Shown: one piece after another, positions 42,259-50,776 of the stretch
How the letters are laid out: every line of letters starts with the position of its first letter
Position numbering within the stretch: position 1 is the first letter of the stretch
Origin: Selenomonadaceae bacterium
GTDB taxonomy: Bacteria; Bacillota; Negativicutes; Selenomonadales; Selenomonadaceae
Assembly (NCBI GenBank): GCA_017427545.1
Contig: JAFRSO010000001.1
Span: 40,514 to 104,513, forward strand
Direction: 5' to 3'
Length of the DNA: 64,000 bases
Notes under the pieces: model-generated
What the model saw: the letters and a program-made list of their open reading frames with translations, nothing else
What the model was told of the DNA's origin: nothing
Database searches by the model: none
Made by a program: the position numbers and the translations under genes

Positions 42259-43045
42259 TAGCCTTTCGCCCCAAATATTTTATTTCCAGTTGCTCAAGCG
42301 TGCCGTCCATGCGAAGTTCCGCCAATACAAAATTGATGTAATTTAAAAATTCTTGATCGCCCTTCTGCAGCAAAATTCCGCAAGAATGTCGCGTGCCCTC
42401 GAACGGTTTGTTGACGAGTGGCGCGGCAAGTCTCGGTTCACGCTTAACCCAACTGATCGCTTCGACGGTTTCGGTTATCATAATATCCGCGTTGCCCTCC
42501 GCAATTTGAATCGGAATGTCAGCGTTATCCTCGTGGACGATTAACTTAGCGTTCGGCAGATTGGCATGAGCAAATTTTTCATTGGTGCCGCCGGGATTAA
42601 TCATAATTCGGACAGTCGGCTTGTTTAGGTCGGCAACGCTTTTGAACTTTTTGGCGTCAGATTTTCGGCAGAGAATCGTTTTTCCGAAAAGCCCTTCGCC
42701 GTAAGCATCACTCATCGCCATAATTTTAGCCCGCGCAAAATTTCTCGATATGCCGCAAAGCGCAATGTCAAACTTGCCGGCCATCATATCCTTGGAGAGC
42801 GTCGGCCACGTCGTCGAAACATATTCAATCGTAACGCCTAAAGACTTCGCGATAATTTTTGACAGTTCGGCGTCAATGCCTTCATATTCGCCCGTTGCGG
42901 GATTGAGATAAGACATCGGGATATAATCACCCGTCGTGCCGATTCGGATTGTCCCGCGCGCAGAAATATCTTCCAAATGCCCCGCCTCAAGTCGTCCGAA
43001 TGGCAGAATTAAAATCACGGCAAGAATCATCAAAAATTTTTTCAC
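42245..43045 (-). CDS. PheC-like cyclohexadienyl dehydratase / family 3 binding protein
   Basis: Signal peptide (1-21) then a canonical-order family 3 fold: lobe 1 with IRIGTTGDYIPMSY, GEYEGIDAELSKIIAKSLG and GKFDIALCGIS (residues about 30-105), lobe 2 with INPGGTNEKFAHANLPNAKL and NADIMITETVEAISW, then GDQEFLNYINFVLAELRMDG. The wording INPGGTNEKFA and the Glu in TETVEA match periplasmic PheC, which turns prephenate or arogenate into phenylpyruvate or phenylalanine. The canonical binding Arg after GIS is present (RNFARAK). GTG start at 43045 with GAGG about 8 nt upstream. Amino-acid binding is the alternative role. A useful internal contrast to the lobe-swapped proteins at 22628-27959. Confidence 0.8.
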   Translation of the reverse strand: MKKFLMILAVILILPFGRLEAGHLEDISARGTIRIGTTGDYIPMSYLNPATGEYEGIDAELSKIIAKSLGVTIEYVSTTWPTLSKDMMAGKFDIALCGISRNFARAKIMAMSDAYGEGLFGKTILCRKSDAKKFKSVADLNKPTVRIMINPGGTNEKFAHANLPNAKLIVHEDNADIPIQIAEGNADIMITETVEAISWVKREPRLAAPLVNKPFEGTRHSCGILLQKGDQEFLNYINFVLAELRMDGTLEQLEIKYLGRKANAAK

Positions 43046-43055
43046 GATACACACC

Positions 43056-44174
43056 TCAATAAAGCTTCTTCAGATTGGTATCTTTGTAATAATGCCCCAA
43101 AATTTTTTCGTAAGACCAACCTTTTTTAGCATACTCCCTCGCGCCGACTTGTGACATGCCGACACCGTGACCGCTCCCGTAGCCCGTGAAAATCACTTCG
43201 TCGCCGTCAATCGTCATGTCAAACAGCGTGCTCGGCAAAGAAAATTTTCTGCGCAAATCACTGCCGGTAAGTGTGACGGTTTTTTTAGTGCCGACGAGTT
43301 GAGCGGACTTGACGCGTCCCGAAGGAGTTCTGTCATCAGCCGAATTGCCGACAGTCAGCTTGCTCAATTTAATTTCTTTCAAGTCGCCGAAATTTTCACC
43401 GAACCTTGAAGAAAAATCTTTCGTCGTAACTTTGACAGTCCACGATTCACCCGGCGCGATAATTTCCTTAACGGCGATAAGATACGGCGTGGCGCGTCCC
43501 CAAACGTCAGCAACGTCTTCCGTCATTCCGCCCGAATCCGCATGAAAATTCGTGTCGGCAAGCTTGCCCTTGTACGTCAAAATTTCGCCGCGAGTTTCAT
43601 TAATCGCCCTGTCCGTCGAATCATAATTCACGACGCCGATATAAACTTGGCAATGAGGTTTATCGCACAGGTCGAAGCCTTCCGCCTCATGACGCCCGCG
43701 ATTTTTCAGCGCAAATGAACGAGCCGCTACCGATTGCGATTTTAACGCCTCGACGGGGAATGACGGCGACATTTCTTTTGACACCACGCCGCGCAAATAT
43801 TCTTCCAACGGCGCAAGATTTATCACTGTCAGTGAATCTTTATTCTTGTTGACGGTCACGCCGCCATAATATTTTTTCCCGTCAATTTCAACCTGCAAAT
43901 CTTTCAGCGGAATTTTTTCGGGTCGAATTTCAATCGCGTTGATTTTCATCTGCTCAACGTCGACGACAAAATTTTTATCGGCGGGAATTTTCTGCAAGAT
44001 ATTTCCTTTGGCGGCGTTAATCATGACGCATGGCGCGGAGACTTTCAAGTTGACTTGCTTGACGCCGATTAAAAGTCCGACGCGAATTTCAGGTTGCCAA
44101 ACTTTTTCGGGCGCGGCATGACATAAACTCGAAACTGCAATTAAAATCATCGCGGCGGCTAAAAAAACTTTCAT
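43056..44174 (-). CDS. SpoIID/LytB-domain protein, exported
   Basis: Signal peptide (1-20), then the SpoIID/LytB domain: LAPLEEYLRGVVSKEMSPSF near residue 120-139, ALKSQSVAARSFAL near 143, TNFHADSGGMTEDVADVW near 210, and the GYGSGHGVGMSQVGAREYAK end near 340. SpoIID is a lytic transglycosylase of the engulfment machinery; homologues outside sporulation (LytB, amidase enhancer) also act on wall glycan. 372 residues. The ATG overlaps the membrane protein stop by four bases. No other sporulation gene is in the window, so a general wall role is more likely. Confidence 0.9.
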   Translation of the reverse strand: MKVFLAAAMILIAVSSLCHAAPEKVWQPEIRVGLLIGVKQVNLKVSAPCVMINAAKGNILQKIPADKNFVVDVEQMKINAIEIRPEKIPLKDLQVEIDGKKYYGGVTVNKNKDSLTVINLAPLEEYLRGVVSKEMSPSFPVEALKSQSVAARSFALKNRGRHEAEGFDLCDKPHCQVYIGVVNYDSTDRAINETRGEILTYKGKLADTNFHADSGGMTEDVADVWGRATPYLIAVKEIIAPGESWTVKVTTKDFSSRFGENFGDLKEIKLSKLTVGNSADDRTPSGRVKSAQLVGTKKTVTLTGSDLRRKFSLPSTLFDMTIDGDEVIFTGYGSGHGVGMSQVGAREYAKKGWSYEKILGHYYKDTNLKKLY

Positions 44175-45790
44175 TGATGAGACTCCTTTGGAACAAAAAT
44201 TTTATAACGGGTAACTTCGTAATCTTCAACGCGCTCACTCTCGTAAATCACGCGGAAATTTTTATCATTCGACAGCGGCTTATAAATCAACTCGTCACTC
44301 GAAACGATTATGTGCGTGAAATTGTAGCGGCTGAAAAAATCTTTATAATCAAGCTTGCCTCTCATGAGGTTGAGATATTCCGCCAAAATATTTTTCCGAC
44401 CATTGTTGGCGGTAATGAAAACTTCCGAGCGCGAGTCGATATAGTAGAGAATTCTGAAATGTCCTGCAGTGCCGCCGATACCTTGATTGACGTAAAGTGA
44501 AATATTTTCGGGACGTTCGCTTTGGAGTAAAAATTTTATCGCGGCGGTGAAAGGTTCGTCAGTCTGAACTTTATCCTTGGCAAGTGTCGTTAAAAAAATT
44601 CCGCTGACAATTACCGCCGTTGCGAACAGTGAGAAAATTTTTCGCGGAAGTATCGTCGGGTGGAGGATACGCCCTTCGACTTTCAAGATGAGCAAATTAT
44701 ACACCGCAAACAGCGTCGACACAAAGAATAAAATTTTTAGCGGCAAAGAAATTTTCAGACCGTCGCCGAGGAGCGTCGTTATGATTGACGTGTTGATTAA
44801 GACCAGCAGGATAAACATAATCAGCGGCAATGCCTGGAACCCGCCGAATTTTTTCAGCGCAAAATCTTTACACGCATAAGCAATCGGGAACGTCGCCAAG
44901 AAATAAAACAGAATCATGCTGCGTTCATGCATGACAGCCATAAAAATTATTCCGCCGCTGAGAAAAATATATCGCCACGGAACTTTGAACTTCGCCAGGG
45001 AGATAATCACGAAGGCTTCAGTGAAATAAAAAATTTTCCCTGTCCAGTTGTGAGCCGTCGGCGTGAACATTTCGTGGACGTTGTTGTTAATCAGTTCGAC
45101 GCCGTATGAGCGGAAAACGTAAGTCATTGCCTCGACGCCGTAAGGATTAATCAGCCCGCCGATAAAAATTCCGACCATTGCCGCGAGCAAAAATTTCACG
45201 TGCCGAAAATCTTTCACGAACAGAAACGGCAAGCATACTACCAACGACATCAACCACATTGCCGCGTGGAAATTTATCAGCAACATTGACAGGATCGGCA
45301 ACGGCAACAGGAATTTGAAATTTTTTGTGCGAGTAAATTTTTCCAACAAGAAAACTTCGCTCAACAGCAGCAGTGTCGAAATTATTTGCGGGCGCGGGAC
45401 AATCATCGGTGTGACGACTAACGCTGCGAGGAAACTCAAGCCGAATGACAACGCCTTATTGCCGCCGCTGACATAAAGACACAATCGCCAATACATCAGC
45501 ACCAACATTGCGCCGAAAATCATATCCGCCAGCCGCAATCCGTCGACGCCGAAATTTTTATACGCCTCCCAAAAGAAAATTGCACTCAACCACTGCTGCG
45601 CGACGAGCTGTAAATTTTCGTGAATCGTGAACGGGTCGACATGCGGGAAGCCGTGCTCAAAAATATATCGCCCCAAGTTGAACAGAAAATACGTGTCCGC
45701 GTTCTCGTGAAGTTCAAAAAACATTTGCCAACATGCAATGCCGGCCGTCAGCAAAATCACTTGCAAAGGTGAAGAAAATTTTTCAGTCAT
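44171..45790 (-). CDS. GT-C-like polytopic membrane protein
   Basis: 539 residues with about 11 membrane spans and a C-terminal soluble part of about 120 residues. The first loop has ADTYFLFNLGRYIFEHG then PHVDPFTIHENLQLVAQQWL, typical of GT-C-fold lipid-linked sugar transferases; the Asp of ADTY and the HVDP pair would be the catalytic region (inference). C-terminal part: RILYYIDSRSEVFITANNG. ATG at 45790 has GAGG ahead and overlaps the FAD protein stop by 8 bp, so the two probably work in one pathway. The substrate is unknown. Confidence 0.7.
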   Translation of the reverse strand: MTEKFSSPLQVILLTAGIACWQMFFELHENADTYFLFNLGRYIFEHGFPHVDPFTIHENLQLVAQQWLSAIFFWEAYKNFGVDGLRLADMIFGAMLVLMYWRLCLYVSGGNKALSFGLSFLAALVVTPMIVPRPQIISTLLLLSEVFLLEKFTRTKNFKFLLPLPILSMLLINFHAAMWLMSLVVCLPFLFVKDFRHVKFLLAAMVGIFIGGLINPYGVEAMTYVFRSYGVELINNNVHEMFTPTAHNWTGKIFYFTEAFVIISLAKFKVPWRYIFLSGGIIFMAVMHERSMILFYFLATFPIAYACKDFALKKFGGFQALPLIMFILLVLINTSIITTLLGDGLKISLPLKILFFVSTLFAVYNLLILKVEGRILHPTILPRKIFSLFATAVIVSGIFLTTLAKDKVQTDEPFTAAIKFLLQSERPENISLYVNQGIGGTAGHFRILYYIDSRSEVFITANNGRKNILAEYLNLMRGKLDYKDFFSRYNFTHIIVSSDELIYKPLSNDKNFRVIYESERVEDYEVTRYKIFVPKESHQ

Positions 45791-47336
45791 GCTTTTCCTC
45801 GTGATAATTTTTTTCGGCGTTGACGTTCCAAATTTCAGCCTTCGGGAAATCTTCGGCAATCGCCTTGACTGCCGCAATCGCCGTCAACATGCTGTGATCC
45901 ATGTTATTGTAACGGTGCTGACCGTTGCGGCCGATACAGTAAAGATTTTGAATTTCATCAAGTCCGGCGCGCAGCTCTGAAATATTTTCGTAGGCGTCGA
46001 AGTAGGCGGGATAGGCCTTGGGGACTTTGACGCGAACGGAAAGTTTAACGTCCGCCGCGTTGATTATGTCGATTGAAGCCAGCTCATCAACCGCGAATTT
46101 GATAAAGTCATCGTCCGTCATATTCCAAAGTTCATCGCCCTCATTGCAAAAATATTCCAATCCCAGCCACACTGAATTTTTCGGATCGGCAACGAGATAC
46201 GGCGACCAGTTGTTGAAAATTTGCAGACGCCCCAGCTTAACGGACGGCTCCTGAATGTAAATCCAGCAGTCGGGTACAATGTCACCGAGAGTTTTAATCT
46301 TCGTGTGATTTTCCAGCAAAATTTTATCGACGAGCAATCCGACGGTTATGAAGTCACGATAGGGCAGCCCGCGTGCAATTTGAAGTTGTCGAAGATTCAA
46401 GCCGTCGTCCAAAGCTTCGGCCAGTTCGGAAAGCGGCATACTAGACAGAAAATAATCTGCGGGAAAAGTCAGTGTACCGGCAGGAGATTCGACGCTTACG
46501 GACTTGATAACTTTGTCAACGACGCGAAAACTTTTGACGTTTGTGGAAGTTAAAACTTCGCCGCCGAATTTTTTAATTTCATCGGCAAATTTTTCCCAGA
46601 GTTGACCGGGGCCGAGTTTGGGATAAAAAAATCTTTCAATCAACGAAGTATCGCCGGTACCTTCCTTTGAGCCGAAAGTTTTTTTCAGGAAGTCCAAAAC
46701 AGTCTTGCCGAGCGACAAACCTTTGATACGTTGAGCACCCCAATCCGCGCCGATTTCTTGCGGAGAACGTCCCCAGACTTTGGTCGTGTAATCGCGGAAA
46801 AAAGTTTCGTAGAGTTTTTGCCCGAAGCGATTAACCATAAAATCTTCAAGGGTATTTTCGTCGCGTTGAGAAATTTTAGCCTTGAGGAAACTCATACCGA
46901 TTGAAAACATTTCGAGCAAGCCGAGATTTTTAATCGTCTCCAAACTCAAAGTCACGGGGTATGAAAAAAATTTCCGCCGATAAAAAATTCTTGATACGCG
47001 GTTGCGATTCAAAAAAACTTCGTCGACCAGTTCGGGATCTGCGCCGCCGTCAGTCAAAACAGATTCGCGCCCCAAAATTTTATCGTCAAGAGACGGCGCA
47101 CCTTGTTCCGGCAAAATTTCTCGCCACAACGCTAAAATTTCCGCGTCCTTGGAAAAAAATCTGTGGCCGCCGATATCCATGCGGTTGCCGTTAAAATTCA
47201 TCGTCCTTGAAATGCCGCCGACAAAATTTTCTTTCTCCAGGACAATCGGTTTTATGTCGGTGTTCTTCAGAAAATAATACGCGGCAGTTAATCCGGCAGG
47301 TCCCGCGCCAATTATAATTGCGTGTTTTTTATGCAA
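45783..47336 (-). CDS. FAD-dependent oxidoreductase (UGM/protoporphyrinogen-oxidase-like)
   Basis: 517 residues. N-terminal dinucleotide motif AIIIGAGPAGLTAAYYFL (6-23), VLEKENFVGGISRT (about 32-45), DIGGHRFFSK near 54-63, WGRSPQEIGADWGAQRIKGL near 188-207, and the C-terminal FAD contact NLYCIGRNGQHRYNNMDHSM. This is a family often placed in polysaccharide gene sets and distantly related to UDP-galactopyranose mutase and to protoporphyrinogen oxidase. TTG start at 47336 with GGAGGG 8 nt upstream, inside the 3' end of the preceding gene. The substrate is unknown; the GT-C-like neighbour suggests glycan synthesis. Confidence 0.85.
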   Translation of the reverse strand: MHKKHAIIIGAGPAGLTAAYYFLKNTDIKPIVLEKENFVGGISRTMNFNGNRMDIGGHRFFSKDAEILALWREILPEQGAPSLDDKILGRESVLTDGGADPELVDEVFLNRNRVSRIFYRRKFFSYPVTLSLETIKNLGLLEMFSIGMSFLKAKISQRDENTLEDFMVNRFGQKLYETFFRDYTTKVWGRSPQEIGADWGAQRIKGLSLGKTVLDFLKKTFGSKEGTGDTSLIERFFYPKLGPGQLWEKFADEIKKFGGEVLTSTNVKSFRVVDKVIKSVSVESPAGTLTFPADYFLSSMPLSELAEALDDGLNLRQLQIARGLPYRDFITVGLLVDKILLENHTKIKTLGDIVPDCWIYIQEPSVKLGRLQIFNNWSPYLVADPKNSVWLGLEYFCNEGDELWNMTDDDFIKFAVDELASIDIINAADVKLSVRVKVPKAYPAYFDAYENISELRAGLDEIQNLYCIGRNGQHRYNNMDHSMLTAIAAVKAIAEDFPKAEIWNVNAEKNYHEEKHD

Positions 47337-47967
47337 GAGCGTTGCCCTCCGTCGTCGGCAAGTAAAGTAAAATATTTTGCTCGTTAATTTGTGCGACGCC
47401 GAACTTAATCAAATCCCCCGCGTGACAGCCAAAATCTTTCGTCGGCTCATTGAGCAGCACGCCCGTCAAAATATTTTCGTCAACGGACATGCAACGCACC
47501 CACATCAATTCGGGCTTATGTTCGGCACTCAAAAAATAAACCACAACGTCGTCGGGGTAATCGGGGTGGCGGAAGGCGTCAAGATTTTTTATAAAGCGCG
47601 TCTGCTCCTTGGCATCATCGACGGCATAAGCATCGTTAATCATTTGCATTCTGTCGCGAAAGGCCAGGGCGTAAATGTCAGTCAAAATTTTCACGTCGGC
47701 AGAATCGGCAGCACGTCGACGAACGATAGCAGCTTTTTTGTAGTTTATCGGGAAAATTTTCAGCTTACCGCCGGCAGTTTGTGCGCCGCCCAAAATGCTG
47801 AAAGTAAATCCCGCTTCCGCGTCAATGTAGCCGTAAGTCAACAGCCCGTCAGGTTTTTCACCGGCATCCATTTCGAGCATATCAATAAAATTTTTAGCCA
47901 AGTCCGCGTCCGTCAACAGGCAAATTTGATGATACATCTCGCGGAAAAATTTTTCTTCGACTCTCAA
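47329..47967 (-). CDS. Uncharacterised protein (212 aa), head of the 14-gene run
   Basis: Not recognised. Soluble, acidic. Contains HQICLLTDADLAKNFIDMLE near the start, a beta-rich centre (LLTYGYIDAEAGFTFSILGG, then KKAAIVRRRAADSADVKILT) and a C-terminal half with MWVRCMSVDENILTGVLLNE. GGAG lies 9 nt before the TTG at 47967; an ATG at 47976 abuts that site and is less likely. First of the minus-strand run, overlapping the FAD gene by 8 bp. Confidence 0.65.
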   Translation of the reverse strand: MRVEEKFFREMYHQICLLTDADLAKNFIDMLEMDAGEKPDGLLTYGYIDAEAGFTFSILGGAQTAGGKLKIFPINYKKAAIVRRRAADSADVKILTDIYALAFRDRMQMINDAYAVDDAKEQTRFIKNLDAFRHPDYPDDVVVYFLSAEHKPELMWVRCMSVDENILTGVLLNEPTKDFGCHAGDLIKFGVAQINEQNILLYLPTTEGNALA

Positions 47968-48035
47968 AATTATCATCTCCAAAAAAAATTCTTCGGGTAT
48001 TCTACCATACAAATGCAACAAAAACCGTTTTCATG

Positions 48036-48064
48036 TTGAAAAATTTTTTTGCGTCTGATAAACT
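48036..48064 (+). promoter_or_regulatory. Promoter for tsaE-tsaB-rimI
   Basis: TTGAAA at 48036-48041, a 17-nt spacer and TAAACT at 48059-48064, followed by a leader of about 70-80 nt. Confidence 0.5.
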
Positions 48065-48155
48065 GCGTCTATCGATTTGAAAAAATTTGCCCCTTCTTGA
48101 GCGGAAGGGTTCACATAAAATTTGAACGGTAATTTTTCGAGGAGTGAAGAATGTT

Positions 48156-48638
48156 TTGTTTACTCACATAACCCAATCCCCATACGGGACGGTAAAATTG
48201 GCGTCGAGAGTTGCACAGCGTGTGCGCGAAGGTACGGTTATCTGTTTGGAAGGAAGTTTGGGTGCGGGCAAGACGCTTTTTGTACAGAGCATGGCGCGGA
48301 CTCTCGGTGTTCAAGGCGAAGTCACCAGCCCGACTTTTAATCTGATGAGCGTTTATGAGGGCTTCTGTCCAATCGTCCACTTCGACCTTTATCGCCTGCA
48401 CACGGAAGCTGAATTGGAGGACATCGGCTTTTACGAGTACACCGACTTTCCGGAGGGGATTGTCTTTATCGAGTGGGCGGAGAAATTCCCGCAAGCCCTG
48501 CCCGATGATTACGTTGTGATAAAAATTGAGCGGATTAAGGACGCAAAAAATATGCGGCGGATAAGTTTTTCTTGCGTCGGGGAAGAGCACGAAGATTTTA
48601 TCAAGGAGCTGGAAGAGTTCCTTGCGAAGGATGAGTGA
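48156..48638 (+). CDS. tsaE: tRNA t6A biosynthesis ATPase TsaE
   Basis: Small P-loop ATPase that with TsaB and TsaD makes threonylcarbamoyladenosine-37 in tRNA. Walker A LEGSLGAGKTLFVQS near residues 31-45, TSPTFNLMSVYEG near 57-69, and HFDLYRL / FIEWAEKFPQAL later. The start is uncertain: GAGGAG at 48139-48144 suits TTG 48156 (11 nt away) while GTG 48144 overlaps it; 160 or 164 residues are both normal. The tsaB gene begins after one base. Confidence 0.92.
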   Translation: MFTHITQSPYGTVKLASRVAQRVREGTVICLEGSLGAGKTLFVQSMARTLGVQGEVTSPTFNLMSVYEGFCPIVHFDLYRLHTEAELEDIGFYEYTDFPEGIVFIEWAEKFPQALPDDYVVIKIERIKDAKNMRRISFSCVGEEHEDFIKELEEFLAKDE

Positions 48639-48639
48639 C

Positions 48640-49314
48640 TTGCGGATTTTGGGAATTGAAACTTCGACGCGGGCGGCAAGCGTTGCCGTAATGTTCGACG
48701 GAAAAATTTTGGCGGAAAGTCTTCGAGAATCGCCGCAGAGTTTTTCGGAAACACTCATGCCGCAAGTCGAAGAGGTCGTAAAAATTTCGGGGGCATTTGA
48801 AAATTTGGACGCGGTGGCAGTGAGTATCGGGCCGGGATCATTTACGGGATTGCGAATCGGTTTGGCGACGGCGAAGGCTCTGGCTTATGCGTGGGGAATA
48901 AAAATTATCGGCGTGCCGACGTTGCAAGCCCTGTCGTATAATTTCCCGAATGCAAAAGTTTTACCGCTAATCGACGCGCAAAAAAATCGGGCGTATTGTC
49001 AGCTGTTTGAAAATTTTTTGCCGCAGTCGGAGTTGGCAGTTAAATCGATTGATGAGGTGGTCGCGGAAGTCGGCAAGCTTGACGGAGAAATTTTTTTATG
49101 CGGAGACGTGTTGCATAAAATCAAAATTCCGTTGCCGCCGAACGTGAGACTTGCCCCGCCGAATTTGAAAATGCCGCGGGCGTCAGCGGTTGCACTCTGC
49201 GCGGAAGATTTAGGCAAGTTCGATAACGTGATGAATTTGGAGCCGCTTTACATTAGGCGGGCGGAGGCTGAAGAGTTATGGGAGAAACGTCACGGCTTAC
49301 TTTCCGACAAATGA
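48640..49314 (+). CDS. tsaB: tRNA t6A biosynthesis protein TsaB
   Basis: Inactive ASKHA-fold partner that scaffolds TsaD and TsaE. MRILGIETSTRAASVAVM at the N-terminus, then IGPGSFTGLRIGLATAKALA near residues 69-88. The TTG at 48640 has AAGGA 8 nt upstream and gives the usual N-terminus; ATG 48631 abuts that site. 224 residues. Overlaps rimI by 37 bp. TsaD (ygjD) is not here. Confidence 0.93.
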   Translation: MRILGIETSTRAASVAVMFDGKILAESLRESPQSFSETLMPQVEEVVKISGAFENLDAVAVSIGPGSFTGLRIGLATAKALAYAWGIKIIGVPTLQALSYNFPNAKVLPLIDAQKNRAYCQLFENFLPQSELAVKSIDEVVAEVGKLDGEIFLCGDVLHKIKIPLPPNVRLAPPNLKMPRASAVALCAEDLGKFDNVMNLEPLYIRRAEAEELWEKRHGLLSDK

Positions 49315-49751
49315 CGCAAGATGATGCCGAAGCCATTGCCGCGATTGAGGAGAAATGTTTTGCCATGCCCTGGAAGCGTGACGATTTTTGGCGCGAGGCT
49401 ATGAACGAGTTGGCAAGTTACATTGTCGGCGAACTTGACGGAAAAATTGTAGCTTATGCGGGAGCGTGGGTTTCATTCAATCAAGCAGAAGTCATGAACG
49501 TTGCCGTTGATCCTGAAATGCGCGGTCAAGGTATCGGAACGTTGCTTTTCGGAGAGCTGATTAAAATTGTCAAGTCACGCGGGGCCACTGCGATAACTCT
49601 TGAGGTTCGTCCGAGCAATGAGGCGGCGATTAAGCTTTACAAGAATTTTGGTTTGAGGAGTGTCGGTCGGCGCAAGGGCTATTATCTTGACAACGGCGAG
49701 GACGCTTTAATCATGTGGAATACTCATTTAGGAAAAAGGAACAAGGAATAA
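49278..49751 (+). CDS. rimI: Ribosomal protein S18-alanine N-acetyltransferase
   Basis: GNAT acetyltransferase that modifies the N-terminus of bS18. Family marks: MTQDDAEAIAAIEEKCFAMP then WKRDDFW near residues 12-38, the acetyl-CoA loop DPEMRGQGIGTLLF near 78-91, and EVRPSNEAAIKLYKNFGL near 110-127. Part of the conserved tsaE-tsaB-rimI set. The final residues LGKRNKE come from the following AGGAACAAGG array. 157 residues. Overlaps tsaB by 37 bp. Confidence 0.92.
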   Translation: MGETSRLTFRQMTQDDAEAIAAIEEKCFAMPWKRDDFWREAMNELASYIVGELDGKIVAYAGAWVSFNQAEVMNVAVDPEMRGQGIGTLLFGELIKIVKSRGATAITLEVRPSNEAAIKLYKNFGLRSVGRRKGYYLDNGEDALIMWNTHLGKRNKE

Positions 49752-49832
49752 GGAACAAGGGATTTCTTTAGGGACAAGTTTTCATTCCTAACTCCTACCT
49801 CCTAACTCATAACTCCTAACTCCTAACTAACA
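49733..49832 (+). repeat. Short-repeat array (AAGGAACA … CTAACTC)
   Basis: AAGGAACAAGGAATAAGGAA on the left and many CTCCTAA/CTAACTC units on the right. It supplies the rimI C-terminus and fills the gap to the LPP20-like gene. Confidence 0.75.
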
Positions 49833-49848
49833 GACGGGGGCTGATAAG

Positions 49849-50775
49849 ATGAACGCCACGATTTTTTTGCGAACGATAAAAATTATCTGCTTCCTGTTAT
49901 TGATGTGTATTCAATCTTCGGCGAGTGCTCAAGATGATTTTTCCGGCTGGTGGGAAAATGATACTCTCGTCGCCAAAAGTAACGGCTTCGCGCCCGGAAA
50001 TGTCGCGAATATCGGTCGGGCACGTGCATTGGCCAGGCGCGCTGCAATGATGGACGGCTACCGTCAACTTGCCGAACAGGCTAAAGGAATTCACATTACC
50101 GCCGAGACGACGATTGGTGAAAAAATTGTTGCGGGCGATATTGTGGAGGGCAAAGTTGATGCCGTCGTCAAGGGCGCAAAAATTTTGTCGGAGGAGTATG
50201 ACGAGTTCGGCAACTGTACTCTCGTCATGGCGGTACCGATTTACGGCGTCACTGATTCCGTTGCCAACGTAACCTTCAAGCCCGTTGATAAGGAAAATTT
50301 TCCGAAGCCTTCCGCAAAAATTAAATCGTCGGGAAATTATACGGGGCTTATCATTGATTGCGGCGACGCGGATATAACGCCCGTGTTATCTCCCGTCATT
50401 CGCAACGCCAAAAATCAATCAATCTACAGCTACAGCAACCTCGACTATGAAAAAGTTCTTGCCAACGGCATGGTCGGCTACGCAAAACTAGGAACTAGGA
50501 ACTGGGAACTGGGAACTAGTAGGCCGTTGAGTTATGCCAAGCTGATTGAAAATAAACTTATGCTCGTGACGAACGTCAGCGTAAAAAATAATTTGTCGCG
50601 TGCAGGAGACAATCCGCTGATTATCACGGCTGAAAGTCTGTCGGACGGCAACAGCTGCCCCGTCGTGTCGATAAGTGACGCCGATAAAATTCTTGCCGAA
50701 AATCAAGCGTCGCACTTCCTGGATAACGGCGCAGTGGTTTTCGTCAGTCACAGAGTCGGCGGCGTTCGTGCTTGA
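49849..50775 (+). CDS. Exported LPP20-like protein
   Basis: Signal peptide (about 1-27, ending SASAQ), then an LPP20/FlgP-like segment: NIGRARALARRAAMMDGYRQ (about 50-69), LAEQAKGIHITAETTI, and a second beta-helix part with CTLVMAVPIYG. This family is found in envelope proteins of unknown function. A GGAACTA-type array is read in frame at about residues 214-225 (LGTRNWELGTS). ATG follows a GGGGGCTGATAAG region with a weak site. 308 residues. The adenylate cyclase starts one base after its stop, so both are coupled; a sensor input from the envelope is possible (inference). Confidence 0.72.
   Translation: MNATIFLRTIKIICFLLLMCIQSSASAQDDFSGWWENDTLVAKSNGFAPGNVANIGRARALARRAAMMDGYRQLAEQAKGIHITAETTIGEKIVAGDIVEGKVDAVVKGAKILSEEYDEFGNCTLVMAVPIYGVTDSVANVTFKPVDKENFPKPSAKIKSSGNYTGLIIDCGDADITPVLSPVIRNAKNQSIYSYSNLDYEKVLANGMVGYAKLGTRNWELGTSRPLSYAKLIENKLMLVTNVSVKNNLSRAGDNPLIITAESLSDGNSCPVVSISDADKILAENQASHFLDNGAVVFVSHRVGGVRA
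50487..50521 (+). repeat. GGAACTA/GGAACTG array inside a coding sequence
   Basis: Four to five units (GGAACTA, GGAACTG) of the intergenic repeat type keep the LPP20-like reading frame open through length 35 bp and encode LGTRNWELGTS. Confidence 0.85.
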
Positions 50776-50776
50776 C

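Noticed and set aside
48111..48758. Minus-strand frame opposite tsaE/tsaB
   Set aside because: tsaE and tsaB motifs lie on the plus strand with good start signals.
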